Shown one piece after another: positions 8,877 through 19,047 of a stretch of 64,000 bases of DNA. The translations under genes and the position numbers were made by a program. How positions within the stretch are numbered: the first letter of the stretch is position 1; every line of letters starts with the position of its first letter. Under the pieces are notes generated by a model. The model saw only the letters and a list, made by a program, of their open reading frames with translations. It searched no databases and was not told where the DNA came from. This DNA is from Klebsiella planticola ATCC 33531 (lineage in GTDB: Bacteria > Pseudomonadota > Gammaproteobacteria > Enterobacterales > Enterobacteriaceae). The stretch covers positions 1-64,000 of the forward strand of contig NZ_JMPP01000004.1 of NCBI RefSeq assembly GCF_000735435.1. Reading direction: 5' to 3'.

Positions 8877-9947
8877 ATGACTAATAACGACACGCCCAAT
8901 ATGACTGCACAATCCTGGCAAAAACATTATGACAAAAAATATCAATATTCCTTACGGCTCTTTTTGCTGCTGACTTTTATTTCTGCGGTTTTCTCGCTAG
9001 TCAGTCCGCTGTATACCCCTGTCAGCTTTACCCTTCCCTGCGTCCTGATCGTTATTCTCAGCGCCGCCCTGGCGCTATGGCACTGGAAGTTTTCACAGCG
9101 CAAAATAAATATTCCTTTTATTTCTCTGATATTTGGTGTGCTGTGGGCCTCGCATATAACGGAAAAAGCATTGTTACTGCCAGCGCCTCATTTTAACTTT
9201 CTGGTCATTGCGTTATTAAGCATATTGTTTATTGGCGCTATTGCATTCCCCAATAATATCACTGCCTTTACCCTGCACTCTTTACCCACATTTATCGCCT
9301 GTCTGTTCCTTGCCGAAGGTGAACAGTGGTTACGTATGTTGTATTGTCTCACGCTCCCCATTGCCGGCATTACGTTGCAAAACATCATTCAAAAACGCAG
9401 CGATGCCTTTACCCAGGGGCTGATGGATAAATTACTGCAGGAACGCAACACCCTGAACGATCTGAGTATGCTGGACCCTCTCACCGGCTTATATAACCGG
9501 CGCGGCCTGCAGAACCGCCTGGATACCCTTCTGGCGGTGAGTGACAGTGACCATCATGTGCTGCTGCTGGATATTGACCACTTTAAAGCCTACAACGACC
9601 ACTATGGCCATATGATGGGCGATCAGGCATTGATTCAGGTCTCCGCCGCGATTCGCAATGCCGTACGATCGCGTGATATTGTCGCGCGCTTTGGTGGTGA
9701 AGAGTTTATGGTGCTGTTAACAAACAGCACCACGGAAGCGGCTTCTCTGGCCGCAGAGCGTATCCGCCAGCAGGTCTACGATTTGAAAATTCCTCATATG
9801 TTTAATGAAAGCGTCGCCACCAATGTCACCATCAGTATTGGCATGACGCCTCTCATGGATTCCGATATCGATGGCGCCCTGAAAAGAGCCGATACGGCGC
9901 TCTACGAAGCCAAAGGCCAGGGCCGCAACATTATTCTCGCCAGCTGA
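8877..9947 (+). CDS. membrane GGDEF diguanylate cyclase
   Basis: A 356-residue protein with about six N-terminal transmembrane segments (30-165, a MASE-like sensor of unknown type), a short coiled linker and a C-terminal GGDEF domain. The domain is intact: DPLTGLYNRRG (200-210), the metal loop LDIDHFKAYND, the active site GGEEF (273-277), and an RxxD inhibitory I-site (RSRD 264-267) five residues before it. It should therefore make c-di-GMP with product inhibition. The RBS at the ATG is weak. It is divergent from Fur-box gene yjjZ and upstream of fhuF. I recognise no E. coli orthologue at this position. Confidence 0.9.
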   Translation: MTNNDTPNMTAQSWQKHYDKKYQYSLRLFLLLTFISAVFSLVSPLYTPVSFTLPCVLIVILSAALALWHWKFSQRKINIPFISLIFGVLWASHITEKALLLPAPHFNFLVIALLSILFIGAIAFPNNITAFTLHSLPTFIACLFLAEGEQWLRMLYCLTLPIAGITLQNIIQKRSDAFTQGLMDKLLQERNTLNDLSMLDPLTGLYNRRGLQNRLDTLLAVSDSDHHVLLLDIDHFKAYNDHYGHMMGDQALIQVSAAIRNAVRSRDIVARFGGEEFMVLLTNSTTEAASLAAERIRQQVYDLKIPHMFNESVATNVTISIGMTPLMDSDIDGALKRADTALYEAKGQGRNIILAS

Positions 9948-10020
9948 TCCCGCCCCGCCGCCGCGTGGTACAGCGCACGCGGCGCAGACAAATATCTTGC
10001 CATCGTCCGGACAACTAACT

Positions 10021-10049
10021 AGTATCACTAATCATTCTCATTTAGATTC
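10021..10049 (+). promoter_or_regulatory. candidate Fur operator of fhuF
   Basis: The AT-rich stretch contains TAATCATTCTCATTTAG, matching about 12 of 19 Fur consensus positions in its best register, and lies 16-44 bp upstream of the fhuF start. fhuF is a well-known Fur target in E. coli, which supports the assignment more than the sequence does. Confidence 0.5.
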
Positions 10050-10064
10050 ATATCTGGCGATTTG

Positions 10065-10859
10065 ATGGTTTACCGTTCTGCTTCATTCCGCAATGACATC
10101 GACATCATCTGGCAGGCTCCGTTGCTGCCGGCCAAAGATGCGTTGGCGAATGCAATTCGGGAAAAAATCACCACCCTTCGTCCTCATCTGCTGGATTTTC
10201 TTCGCCTGGATGAAGAGGCCCCGCCATGCGCATTGACGCTCGCTGAATGGTCTGCGCCCACGGTACTCAGCTCCCTGCTGGCCACCTGGTCCGATCATAT
10301 CTATCGCAACCAGCCGACGATGCCGCGTGAACAAAAGCCGCTGCTCTCACTTTGGGCGCAATGGTACATCGGCCTGCTGGTGCCGCCGCTGATGCTGGCG
10401 CTGCTCAGTGAAGAGACCGCTATCAGCGTCGCGCCGGAGCGTTTTCGCGTTGAATTTCACGAAACGGGCCGCGCGGCCTGCTTCTGGATCGATGTCAAGG
10501 CAGACTCCTCCGCCAGAAGCCATTCGCCGCAAACGCGTATGGAAACGCTGGTGACCAACGCCCTGCTGCCGGTGGTACAGGCGCTGGAAGCAACCGGAGA
10601 TATCAATGGCAAGCTTATCTGGAGCAATACCGGCTATCTGATCAACTGGTATCTGGGGGAAATGAAAGCGCTGCTGGGTGACGAGCAGGTTACAGCCCTG
10701 CGTCAACACTGCTTCTTTGAAAAGCAGTTTGCCGATGGCCAGGACAATCCGCTGTGGCGAACGGTGATTTTACGCGAAGGATTGCTGGTGCGCCGCACCT
10801 GCTGTCAACGTAATCGTCTGCCAGACGTTCATCAGTGCGGGGACTGCACGCTGAAATAA
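10065..10859 (+). CDS. fhuF: siderophore-iron reductase FhuF
   Basis: A 264-residue cytoplasmic [2Fe-2S] protein that reduces Fe(III) in hydroxamate siderophores such as ferrichrome and ferrioxamine. The four cluster cysteines are at the C-terminus with the unusual CC-x10-C-x2-C spacing (CCQRNRLPDVHQCGDC). The ATG at MVYRSASF matches the E. coli MAYRSAP start; a TTG one codon upstream is the alternative. It converges on the EIIC gene through a shared GC-rich hairpin. Confidence 0.96.
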   Translation: MVYRSASFRNDIDIIWQAPLLPAKDALANAIREKITTLRPHLLDFLRLDEEAPPCALTLAEWSAPTVLSSLLATWSDHIYRNQPTMPREQKPLLSLWAQWYIGLLVPPLMLALLSEETAISVAPERFRVEFHETGRAACFWIDVKADSSARSHSPQTRMETLVTNALLPVVQALEATGDINGKLIWSNTGYLINWYLGEMKALLGDEQVTALRQHCFFEKQFADGQDNPLWRTVILREGLLVRRTCCQRNRLPDVHQCGDCTLK

Positions 10860-10868
10860 TGCCATTCA

Positions 10869-10896
10869 CGGCGGGCGGCATGCGGACCGCCCGCCG
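10869..10896. terminator. bidirectional hairpin between fhuF and EIIC gene
   Basis: A 10-bp stem (CGGCGGGCGG / CCGCCCGCCG) with an 8-nt loop sits between the two convergent stop codons. There is no long T tract on either side, so it may act with Rho or as a transcript-end stabiliser. Confidence 0.6.
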
Positions 10897-10902
10897 GTTA
10901 TC

Positions 10903-12246
10903 TTATGCTGTCTGCTGGCTCTCTTCTTCCATGCGCTGAGCTTCTTCAGCCTCCTGCGCCAACAGCTGTTTCTCATACACCTTAAAGAACGGGAAGTAGA
11001 TAATCGCCGAGACGCAGGCCAGAATAACCACCAGTATTGCCGCCCGGAAATCCCAGCCCAATGCCCACGCGCCGCCAATTGGCGCCGGAGCCGTCCACGG
11101 TACAACTGAAATCACTCGCCCAATCAGATCCAGCTTCATCGCCGCCCAGGCCAATATGGCGTTAACCATCGGCGCCAGCAGGAACGGAATAAAGAAGACC
11201 GGGTTCATGACGATAGGGGTGCCGAAAATAACCGGCTCGTTAATATTAAACAGGCTTGGCACGACGCTCAGTCGACCGATTGAACGCAAATGCGCCGACC
11301 GGCTGCGCAGGTAGCAGAAGACCAGCCCCATTGTGGCGCCAGACCCCCCGATAACAATAAAGAAGGTCCAGAACGCCTCCATAAAGATATGCGGCAGCGG
11401 CGCGCCCTGAGCCAGCGCCTGCTGGTTCATCCCGAGGTTAGTCAGCCAGAACATTTGCAGCATGCCAGAGACAATCGCCGCGCCGTGGATCCCGGCGAAC
11501 CACAGCAAATGGCCGATCAGCACCGCCAGTAAAATCGCCGGCAGCGAGTCCGCTGCGGATACCAGGGGTTTAAAGATGGCCATGATGGCCTGCGGAATAA
11601 GCATGTCAAAATGGTGCTGAATAAACAGGCTGAGCGGATAGAGCGTCAGCACCACCACCAGTACCGGAATGAGCAGATCAAAGGAGTTTTTGATCATCGG
11701 CGGCACCTGATCCGGCAGGCGAATACCTATATTGTGCGCCTTCAGGAAACGCATCATTTCAACGCAGTACACGGCCACCAGAATCGCCGTAAAAATCCCC
11801 GTGCCGCCGAGGCTGTCGACCGGCAGGGTGCCGTTCGTTTTTGGCGCTGCCACCAGCAGAAAAGCCATAATGGACAACATGCTGCACATAAAGGGATCGA
11901 GCTGATTGGTCTTCTCATAGTGCTTGCCGAGGTTATAAGAGATCGCGGCACAAATGTAGATAGACATAATGCCCATCGTCATATCGAACGGCGTCAGAAT
12001 CCGCCCTTCAAACTCTTTCGCCAAATCCAGCCAGGCGCGCGCAAACCCCCAGGTCGTATCTGGCGAAAACGGCGGGTAGGCAAAGACCAGCAGGAATGAC
12101 CCGACAATCATAAACGGCATCGCCGAGATAAAACCGTCACGGATAGCCATCACGTGGCGCTGCGACGAGATTCGCCCGGCGACAGGGCTTATATAATTTT
12201 CTACAAAGCGAAATATCAGATTAAACGCAGCATGGTTAGCAGACAT
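10903..12246 (-). CDS. PTS EIIC component, cellobiose/lactose family
   Basis: A 447-residue integral membrane protein with about ten hydrophobic segments, beginning MSANHAAFNLIFRFVENYISPVAGRIS, a typical opening of Lac-family (cellobiose/diacetylchitobiose) EIIC permeases. The conserved GSGATMG and NEPVIFGTPIVMNP sugar-site motifs are present. The start is chosen for the strong AGGAGGG six to seven bases upstream; an in-frame ATG 13 codons earlier lacks an RBS. No EIIA, EIIB, glycosidase or regulator gene adjoins it, so it must borrow partner domains encoded elsewhere. The sugar is unknown. Confidence 0.9.
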   Translation of the reverse strand: MSANHAAFNLIFRFVENYISPVAGRISSQRHVMAIRDGFISAMPFMIVGSFLLVFAYPPFSPDTTWGFARAWLDLAKEFEGRILTPFDMTMGIMSIYICAAISYNLGKHYEKTNQLDPFMCSMLSIMAFLLVAAPKTNGTLPVDSLGGTGIFTAILVAVYCVEMMRFLKAHNIGIRLPDQVPPMIKNSFDLLIPVLVVVLTLYPLSLFIQHHFDMLIPQAIMAIFKPLVSAADSLPAILLAVLIGHLLWFAGIHGAAIVSGMLQMFWLTNLGMNQQALAQGAPLPHIFMEAFWTFFIVIGGSGATMGLVFCYLRSRSAHLRSIGRLSVVPSLFNINEPVIFGTPIVMNPVFFIPFLLAPMVNAILAWAAMKLDLIGRVISVVPWTAPAPIGGAWALGWDFRAAILVVILACVSAIIYFPFFKVYEKQLLAQEAEEAQRMEEESQQTA

Positions 12247-12585
12247 AGCAGCCCTCCTGACAGGCTTTAGATACTGGCCCAACAACGATTATTCTGCCGT
12301 TGTGATGAAAGTTGTTCTGTGAACGGACAACCACGCCGGCCATTCCATTCTCTATACTGTTCAAGTCAGCACGATTCATACACGGCTCTTTGTTATATGT
12401 GATACAGGGAAGTTACCCATCCAGTATTCATCTGAGCGAGCAGAACAGCAACCGGTTACAGTAACCGGTTACGGTGATTGTGAAGAAGATCCAGAAATTG
12501 GAATAATTCCTGATTCTCAATCAACAATATTTACACTCCCCCGGGCTTGTGACAGATTAAATCGGTCATTAATCAGGAGATCCCA
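12247..12585. promoter_or_regulatory. divergent intergenic region, EIIC / YbaK-like genes
   Basis: The 339-bp gap carries the promoters of both divergent genes. Its most striking element is a 21-bp near-perfect palindrome at 12450-12470. A GC-poor stretch with a GTGATACAGG block lies on the EIIC side. I see no ORF in it. Confidence 0.7.
12450..12472. promoter_or_regulatory. nested palindrome, probable repressor operator
   Basis: Two copies of AACCGGTTAC at 12450-12459 and 12463-12472 are separated by AGT. Read together, AACCGGTTAC-A-GTAACCGGTT is a perfect odd-centred palindrome. Such CCGG-containing palindromes resemble LacI/GalR-type or GntR-type sugar operators. It lies 204 bp upstream of the EIIC start and 114 bp upstream of the YbaK-like start. 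Confidence 0.6.
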
Positions 12586-13044
12586 ATGAGCCTGCAGTCC
12601 GTGCGGCAGTTTTTTGCCGAACATGCCCCCGATATCGACATCATCGAACTGAATCAAAGTACGGCCACCGTTGCCCAGGCAGCCGCCGCGCATCATGTCG
12701 AACCTGGGCAAATCGCCAAGACCCTTTCATTAAAAGTGAAAGAACAGGTCATCCTTGTCGTCGCCAGCGGCAACGCCCGGCTGGATAATAAAAAACTGAA
12801 GGACGCATTTGGCGCGAAAGCGCGCATGCTCAGCAGTGACGAGGTGGTGATATTGACCGGGCATCCGGTGGGCGGCGTGTGCCCTTTCGGGCTGGAAAAT
12901 CCGCTGGCGATCTACTGCGATATTTCGCTAAAACAGTACCCGGAAGTCTTACCGGCCGCAGGCGCTATCCATAGCGCAGTACGCATTTCACCGGACAGAA
13001 TGGCGCAGTTGACCGAAGCCACCTGGATTGATGTTTGCCAGTAG
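12586..13044 (+). CDS. YbaK/EbsC-family aminoacyl-tRNA deacylase
   Basis: The 152-residue protein fits the YbaK/ProX/EbsC fold used to hydrolyse mischarged tRNA in trans. The family core is visible in AKTLSLKVKEQVILVVASGNARLDNKKLK, with the conserved Lys of the first motif at about residue 46, and in GHPVGGVCPFGL around residue 93-104. Length is normal for a free-standing member. The RBS is CAGGAG seven bases upstream. Which aminoacyl-tRNA it clears cannot be told from sequence. It is convergent with bglJ. Confidence 0.88.
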   Translation: MSLQSVRQFFAEHAPDIDIIELNQSTATVAQAAAAHHVEPGQIAKTLSLKVKEQVILVVASGNARLDNKKLKDAFGAKARMLSSDEVVILTGHPVGGVCPFGLENPLAIYCDISLKQYPEVLPAAGAIHSAVRISPDRMAQLTEATWIDVCQ

Positions 13045-13060
13045 AATCCCTGAAGCACAG

Positions 13061-13738
13061 CTACGCTATCCCTGCCTCCGCAGCATCTCCGCCGCACGGC
13101 GGCGGGAGATGGATCAGAATATCGGCTGCGCTCAGCAGACCGAGAGCTGAGCTGATGCCCAGCCTGGCCATCGCATTGTATTTGTGGGCATGAATGGTTT
13201 TGATATTCCGGTCCATCTGAACCGCTATCTCTGACAATGAATGGCCGCAGGCGATATAGCGAAGGATTGTTTGCTCGATTGAACTGAGGCGATGACCGTA
13301 TAGCGCCTTGCGGCTGGCTGGTTCGTTAAGAGGGGCGAGTTGCTGCTCAAGTAGCTGAAATAGCTGCTCCTGCAACGTTTCACGACCGCAGGATTTATTT
13401 AACACGCCGTGCAGGTGAAATGGCACCAGTTGAGTAATTAAGTCACGCTCTTCTCCGCTATTCGCCAGAATAATTCGCAGAATATTCGGATGGGTATAAG
13501 CAGCCTCCTGAAAAAAAAGTAAACTATCCAGTCGCAGCTGACGATGACCGGAAAGTGAAAAAATAATCGCAGTGACATGCCTGATATTCATCATTTGCGT
13601 CAATGACTGAACATCTTTGAAAAAATGAACGCCACTATTTTCGTTATAACGATCGTTTAAGATAAAACGAAGCGCCGTCTCGGTCATCACGCACTGTTCG
13701 ATGACAGCAATGCGTTGCGCTTCGTTACGCTTCTCCAT
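13061..13738 (-). CDS. bglJ: LuxR-type regulator BglJ
   Basis: A 225-residue protein with a degenerate receiver-like N-terminal half and a LuxR/FixJ HTH at about residues 150-210 (SSIEQTILRYIACGHSLSEI, then NIKTIHAHKYNAMARLG). In E. coli BglJ heterodimerises with RcsB and relieves H-NS repression of bgl and other loci. It is downstream of yjjQ and overlaps it by 52 bp, as in E. coli. No phospho-acceptor Asp pocket is evident, in line with phosphorylation-independent action. Confidence 0.92.
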   Translation of the reverse strand: MEKRNEAQRIAVIEQCVMTETALRFILNDRYNENSGVHFFKDVQSLTQMMNIRHVTAIIFSLSGHRQLRLDSLLFFQEAAYTHPNILRIILANSGEERDLITQLVPFHLHGVLNKSCGRETLQEQLFQLLEQQLAPLNEPASRKALYGHRLSSIEQTILRYIACGHSLSEIAVQMDRNIKTIHAHKYNAMARLGISSALGLLSAADILIHLPPPCGGDAAEAGIA

Positions 13739-14439
13739 TCCTGCGACTCTCCATATTCTGAGGATATATTTAACTCTTTCATCCCTTGTTCGCTATTAAT
13801 CCAGGCATACATCTGCGCATTGCCATTCAAGGATAAACGGCGCATGGCGCTATTCTTTTGCGCGCTAATCGTTTTATTACTTTTTTTCAATAAGAAGGCT
13901 ATTTGATTAATTTCCCAACCCTTTGCCAGCAGCCGTAAAACCTTGCGCTCGGATAAAGTCAAAGTGCTTACCATCTCCGGGCTCATCGACACCGTATCGG
14001 TTTGCGTATTGAGAAAAGTCGCTTTAGCACTGGAGGCAGACGACTCCTCCGGGCGCCTCGCTCCTCCCGTGCATATCGCGGCACCTAAACGTGCCACCGG
14101 CGCCGTGTCGGAAACTAATGTACTGTTATCGCGAGCTAAAAATATCTGAGCCTCGCGATCGCTGGCGCGTCCGATAATATAAACCCAATGAATATCTTTA
14201 TACTGAGTCATTAAAAAACAATAATATTCACAAACTTCCTGAGGCTGGCTGAGAACGCCGGACAGGTCGACAATGACCAGCCGGGTTCGACCCAGTTCGG
14301 TTAGCGTGAGTTCCTCCGGCGAACGGCAGCGGCTGAATATATAGTCGGGGAGACATTCACTGGTGATTGTTTTTAAACCGGACTGCATAACCGGAAGTTT
14401 GCTGATGATGATGCCGTACTGATCATGTCCTGGTAACAT
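13687..14439 (-). CDS. yjjQ: LuxR-type regulator YjjQ
   Basis: A 250-residue regulator with a C-terminal LuxR HTH (LTLSERKVLRLLAKGWEINQ, then KTISAQKNSAMRRL). The start MLPGHDQYG is fixed by GGAGG with a 5-6 nt spacer and by similarity to the E. coli MLPGCCKNG start; a longer in-frame extension is discarded. E. coli YjjQ represses motility and capsule-related genes and is normally silenced by H-NS with bglJ. The middle of the protein (about residues 110-160) differs more from E. coli than the ends. Confidence 0.9.
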   Translation of the reverse strand: MLPGHDQYGIIISKLPVMQSGLKTITSECLPDYIFSRCRSPEELTLTELGRTRLVIVDLSGVLSQPQEVCEYYCFLMTQYKDIHWVYIIGRASDREAQIFLARDNSTLVSDTAPVARLGAAICTGGARRPEESSASSAKATFLNTQTDTVSMSPEMVSTLTLSERKVLRLLAKGWEINQIAFLLKKSNKTISAQKNSAMRRLSLNGNAQMYAWINSEQGMKELNISSEYGESQEWRSVTKRNALLSSNSA

Positions 14440-14700
14440 AAATCCTCCGTTTTCTGTAGAAGATTCACGTCTGGCATAAAACAGATGGCCCCCTGGCAAC
14501 CATAATATTATTTTGCCAGGTGAATCTGTGTCACCCCTGGCGAACGTTTCGGCCCTACGCTCTGTACCAAATGTTAGAGTGGGGAATTGCATTGCTGGCC
14601 TTCGCAATAAACGACATTAGCATACATAAAGAGCAACAATAAATTAGAAAAAATGAAAGCAGACTTTAGAAAGAATTACGCAAACCTATCACATCAGAGT

Positions 14701-15570
14701 TTATTTAATTTCATTCCTGAATGTTTTTGGCGACACGCCGCTATAGCGACGAAAAAAACGGGAAAAATAAGTTGCATCTGAAAACCCTAAGTAATCAGAA
14801 AGTTGAGTCACAGTCATCGTGGTATATTGCAAATTACGCCGCGCCTCCAGCATCAGTCTTTGGTGCAAAACACCCAGAGCACTGCAGCCATGAAATTCAC
14901 GGCACAAATAATTGAGGTGCGTCGCCGACAGCCCAACCTGGCGGGCATATTCTGCCAGCGGCAGATGTTCCCGGTAATGGCTTTCAATAAGGCGGGAGAA
15001 ATGACGCATGACGCTGCGCTTTCGTTCCGCTTTCCCTTCGGCGACCGACGTCGGGAGGCACTGCCGGTTCAGCCAAACCAGCAGCGCGCCTAAGAGCGAG
15101 TGCAGCATCATTTCCCGGGCATCCAGCTCTTCGCAATACTCTTCCCGTAGTGCTGTAAACAGCGCGCGGATATGCCCGCGGGAGTGCTTTACGGGCACGC
15201 ACTGCGGCTGAGCGAGAACATCAAGCTGACGGCCAAACTGGCGTTCAAAATGGCTGAGCAGCGGCAGCGCCAGCGACAGAACATAACCCTGAGTGCCGGG
15301 TGAAAAACGAAACCCATGAATGCACAACGCCGGTACCACCTGAATACAGGATTCGGTCATCACGGTAGTTGTCCCTTCAATTTCGATCTCCGCCCTGCCT
15401 TTATGTAAATAGAGCAGCTGCACCATCTCCGCATGCTGATGCATGCGGATATGCCACTCATACAGGCTGCTGCGCTGCACAATCGACTCGCAGTGCAGGA
15501 GATCGGGCGTAGGCCAGTCGCGCTCTTCGCCATACAATTTAAAAACGGGAACGGTATTGGTGTCCTGCAT
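14701..15570 (-). CDS. pobR: AraC-family regulator, probable PobR
   Basis: A 289-residue AraC/XylS protein with an N-terminal cupin (HQHAEMVQLLYLHKGRAEIE, about 45-65) and C-terminal double HTH (about 185-285, ending SGVSPKTFRNEIK). It lies 22 bp downstream of pobA on the same strand, so it is almost surely the 4-hydroxybenzoate-responsive activator of pobA and is co-transcribed with its target. The start MQDTNTVPVF has GGAG nine bases upstream; the 18-codon extension would run into pobA. The effector is inferred from context. Confidence 0.85.
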   Translation of the reverse strand: MQDTNTVPVFKLYGEERDWPTPDLLHCESIVQRSSLYEWHIRMHQHAEMVQLLYLHKGRAEIEIEGTTTVMTESCIQVVPALCIHGFRFSPGTQGYVLSLALPLLSHFERQFGRQLDVLAQPQCVPVKHSRGHIRALFTALREEYCEELDAREMMLHSLLGALLVWLNRQCLPTSVAEGKAERKRSVMRHFSRLIESHYREHLPLAEYARQVGLSATHLNYLCREFHGCSALGVLHQRLMLEARRNLQYTTMTVTQLSDYLGFSDATYFSRFFRRYSGVSPKTFRNEIK

Positions 15571-15592
15571 GACAACTCCAGCTGTTGATTCC

Positions 15593-16786
<1,194 letters not shown>

Positions 16787-16840
16787 TCACTCTCAGCGGT
16801 TAATTATTTGTTTGTTTTTTGTTTAATAAAAGTTCCCTCC

Positions 16841-16898
16841 TGCATTTTTGATAACCCGGGCGAGAAAAAGAAGGCAAAAATCCGTGCAAAAAATGCAC
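16841..16898. promoter_or_regulatory. candidate PobR operator region
   Basis: A short palindrome GTGCA-AAAAA-TGCAC lies at 16884-16898, and the half-site TGCATTTTT recurs at 16841-16849. Both are 64-121 bp upstream of the pobA start. AraC-type PobR proteins bind paired half-sites, so these are plausible but unproven targets. Confidence 0.4.
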
Positions 16899-17063
16899 TT
16901 TTCAACAGTTTTAAAGAAGTGTGGCGGAGTTCAAATTCTATTTCGGCCGCCTGCGGAGACTTTTTGCACATTGTTTGATCCGCTCCCCCTCAGAGAAAGC
17001 GCGAGTTCAGGTTAAAGTATCAACAGACATGACGGCATCGGATGTGACGGACAGCGGGTACTT

Positions 17064-17840
17064 ATGCAAGCAGATCGGGCAGTTCAGCGCACAATTACGC
17101 GACTATGTATTCAGTGTGGACTTTTCTTGTTACAGCATGGCGCAGAGAGCGCGCTGGTTGAGGAGCTCTCGACTCGTCTGGGGCGGGCGCTCGGTATGGA
17201 CAGCGTTGAAAGCGCCATCTCCTCGAATGCAATTGTGCTCACGACGATTAAAGACGGCGAGTGCCTGACCTCTACGCGTAAAAACGTCGATCGCGGCATC
17301 AATATGCACGTAGTGACGGAAGTGCAGCATATTGTGATTATGGCCGAGCATAAGCTGCTGGATTATAAAGATGTGGAGAAGCGCTTTACGCAGATTAAGC
17401 CGCTGCGCTATCCGCGCTGGCTGGTGGTTCTGATGGTGGGACTCTCCTGCGCCTGTTTCTGCAAGCTCAACAACGGCGGCTGGGACGGTGCGCTGGTCAC
17501 CTTCTGCGCCAGCACTATCGCCATGTATATTCGCCAGCTCCTGACCCATCGCTCGATGCATCCGCAGATAAACTTCTGTATCACCGCCTTTGTCGCCACC
17601 ACCATCTCCGGGTTGATGCTGCGCCTTCCCGCCTTTACCAACACGTCAACGGTGGCGATGGCCGCCAGCGTGCTGCTGCTGGTGCCCGGCTTCCCTCTGA
17701 TTAACGCCGTTGCGGATATGTTTAAAGGGCATATCAATACCGGCCTGGCGCGCTGGGCGCTGGCCAGCCTGCTGACGCTGGCCACCTGTATTGGCGTGGT
17801 GATGGCAATGACCATGTGGGGGCTACGCGGATGGGCATAA
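17064..17840 (+). CDS. yjjP: inner-membrane YjjP, ThrE-type exporter half
   Basis: A 258-residue protein close to E. coli YjjP. The N-terminal cytoplasmic region (1-115) carries the ThrE-type [11 protein letters not shown] motif, followed by five transmembrane segments. YjjP and YjjB form a split ThrE-like transporter, reported as a succinate exporter in E. coli under anaerobic conditions. The two reading frames overlap by 10 bp. The start [15 protein letters not shown] matches E. coli. Confidence 0.93.
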   Translation: MQADRAVQRTITRLCIQCGLFLLQHGAESALVEELSTRLGRALGMDSVESAISSNAIVLTTIKDGECLTSTRKNVDRGINMHVVTEVQHIVIMAEHKLLDYKDVEKRFTQIKPLRYPRWLVVLMVGLSCACFCKLNNGGWDGALVTFCASTIAMYIRQLLTHRSMHPQINFCITAFVATTISGLMLRLPAFTNTSTVAMAASVLLLVPGFPLINAVADMFKGHINTGLARWALASLLTLATCIGVVMAMTMWGLRGWA

Positions 17841-18304
17841 TTTCGTATCTGTTCACGCTGCTTCAGGATATGGCGCTGTCGGCCATTCCGGCCGCCGGGT
17901 TTGCTATGGTGTTTAACGTACCGCAGCGCGCGCTGCGCTGGTGTGCGCTGCTGGGAGCAATCGGCCACGGTTCGCGCATGGTGATGATGACCGCAGGGTT
18001 CAATATTGAGTGGGCAACGTTCCTCGCCGCTCTGCTGGTTGGCAGCATCGGCATTCAATGGTCCCGCTGGTACCTGGCGCATCCCAAAATTTTCACCGTC
18101 GCGGCCGTGATCCCGATGTTCCCCGGAATTTCCGCCTATACGGCAATGATCTCGGCGGTGAAAATCAGCCATTTTGGCTACTCGGAAGAGATGATGATCA
18201 TGCTGCTGAGTAATTTCCTCAAGGCCTCCTCCATCGTTGGCGCCCTCTCTATCGGTCTTTCCATTCCGGGTCTCTGGCTGTACCGTAAGCGCCCACGGGT
18301 ATAG
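17831..18304 (+). CDS. yjjB: inner-membrane YjjB, ThrE-type exporter half
   Basis: A 157-residue protein with four to five hydrophobic segments, the same length as E. coli YjjB and nearly identical in [18 protein letters not shown]. It is the second half of the split ThrE/YjjP-YjjB transporter. The ATG at 17831 overlaps the end of yjjP and gives the conserved MGIISYLF start; an earlier in-frame start five codons upstream is not conserved. Confidence 0.93.
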   Translation: MGIISYLFTLLQDMALSAIPAAGFAMVFNVPQRALRWCALLGAIGHGSRMVMMTAGFNIEWATFLAALLVGSIGIQWSRWYLAHPKIFTVAAVIPMFPGISAYTAMISAVKISHFGYSEEMMIMLLSNFLKASSIVGALSIGLSIPGLWLYRKRPRV

Positions 18305-18505
18305 CAGGGATTTGGCCCGACGCTGTGCTACTATAGCCAATGGATTTCAGTTTGCTTTACTGCGACAGCAGAGGCGATCCCGATACGCTGCCTGAAGCCA
18401 GCGGGTCGGATTAACGCCCGTAGTCAGCAATAAAGCGCCTGAAAGACGACAGGTATCCGGGGGCGATGACCCCTCTCTATTGTTGTTCAGAATTGAGATA
18501 GTGTT

Positions 18506-19045
18506 ATGTCTTCGCGAATATTAACCACCGATTTTAGCGGCCTGGATGATTTTATTCAGGACCACGCGGCCGTTCTCGCAAAATCGGCCAGCGGCGCGGT
18601 TGCCGTTTTTGCCAACAATGCCCCAGCGTTTTACGCGCTCACGCCGGAACGCCTGGCGCAACTGTTGGAACTGGAAGCAAAACTGGCTCGCCCCGGCAGC
18701 GATGTTGCGCTCGATACGCAGTTTTTCGACGAACCCAGCGCAGCGCCAACCGCTATCCCCGTGGGGAAATTCGCCATGTATGCCGACTGGCAGCCGGACG
18801 CGGATTTCCAGCGCATGGCCGCGCTCTGGGGCATCGCCCTCAGCCAACCGGTGACGCCGGAAGAGCTGGCGGCGTTTGTCGCCTACTGGCAGGCGGAAGG
18901 CAAAGTCTTTCATCATGTGCAATGGCAGCAAAAGCTGGCGCGCAGCGTACAGATCGGCCGGGCCAGCAACGGCGGCCAGCCGCGGCGCGATGTGAATACG
19001 GTCAGCGAACCGGATAGCCATATTCCACGAGGTTTCAGAGGATGA
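18506..19045 (+). CDS. dnaT: primosomal protein DnaT
   Basis: DnaT (179 residues, E. coli length) joins PriA-PriB at stalled forks so that DnaB can be loaded during replication restart. The C-terminal block from [23 protein letters not shown] to GRASNGG is conserved and contains the ssDNA-binding region. The ATG has AGATAGTGTT upstream, a weak RBS. It overlaps the first possible dnaC start by 4 bp. The 201-bp gap before it holds a GGGGCGATGACCCC hairpin of unknown role. Confidence 0.96.
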   Translation: MSSRILTTDFSGLDDFIQDHAAVLAKSASGAVAVFANNAPAFYALTPERLAQLLELEAKLARPGSDVALDTQFFDEPSAAPTAIPVGKFAMYADWQPDADFQRMAALWGIALSQPVTPEELAAFVAYWQAEGKVFHHVQWQQKLARSVQIGRASNGGQPRRDVNTVSEPDSHIPRGFRG

Positions 19046-19047
19046 GC

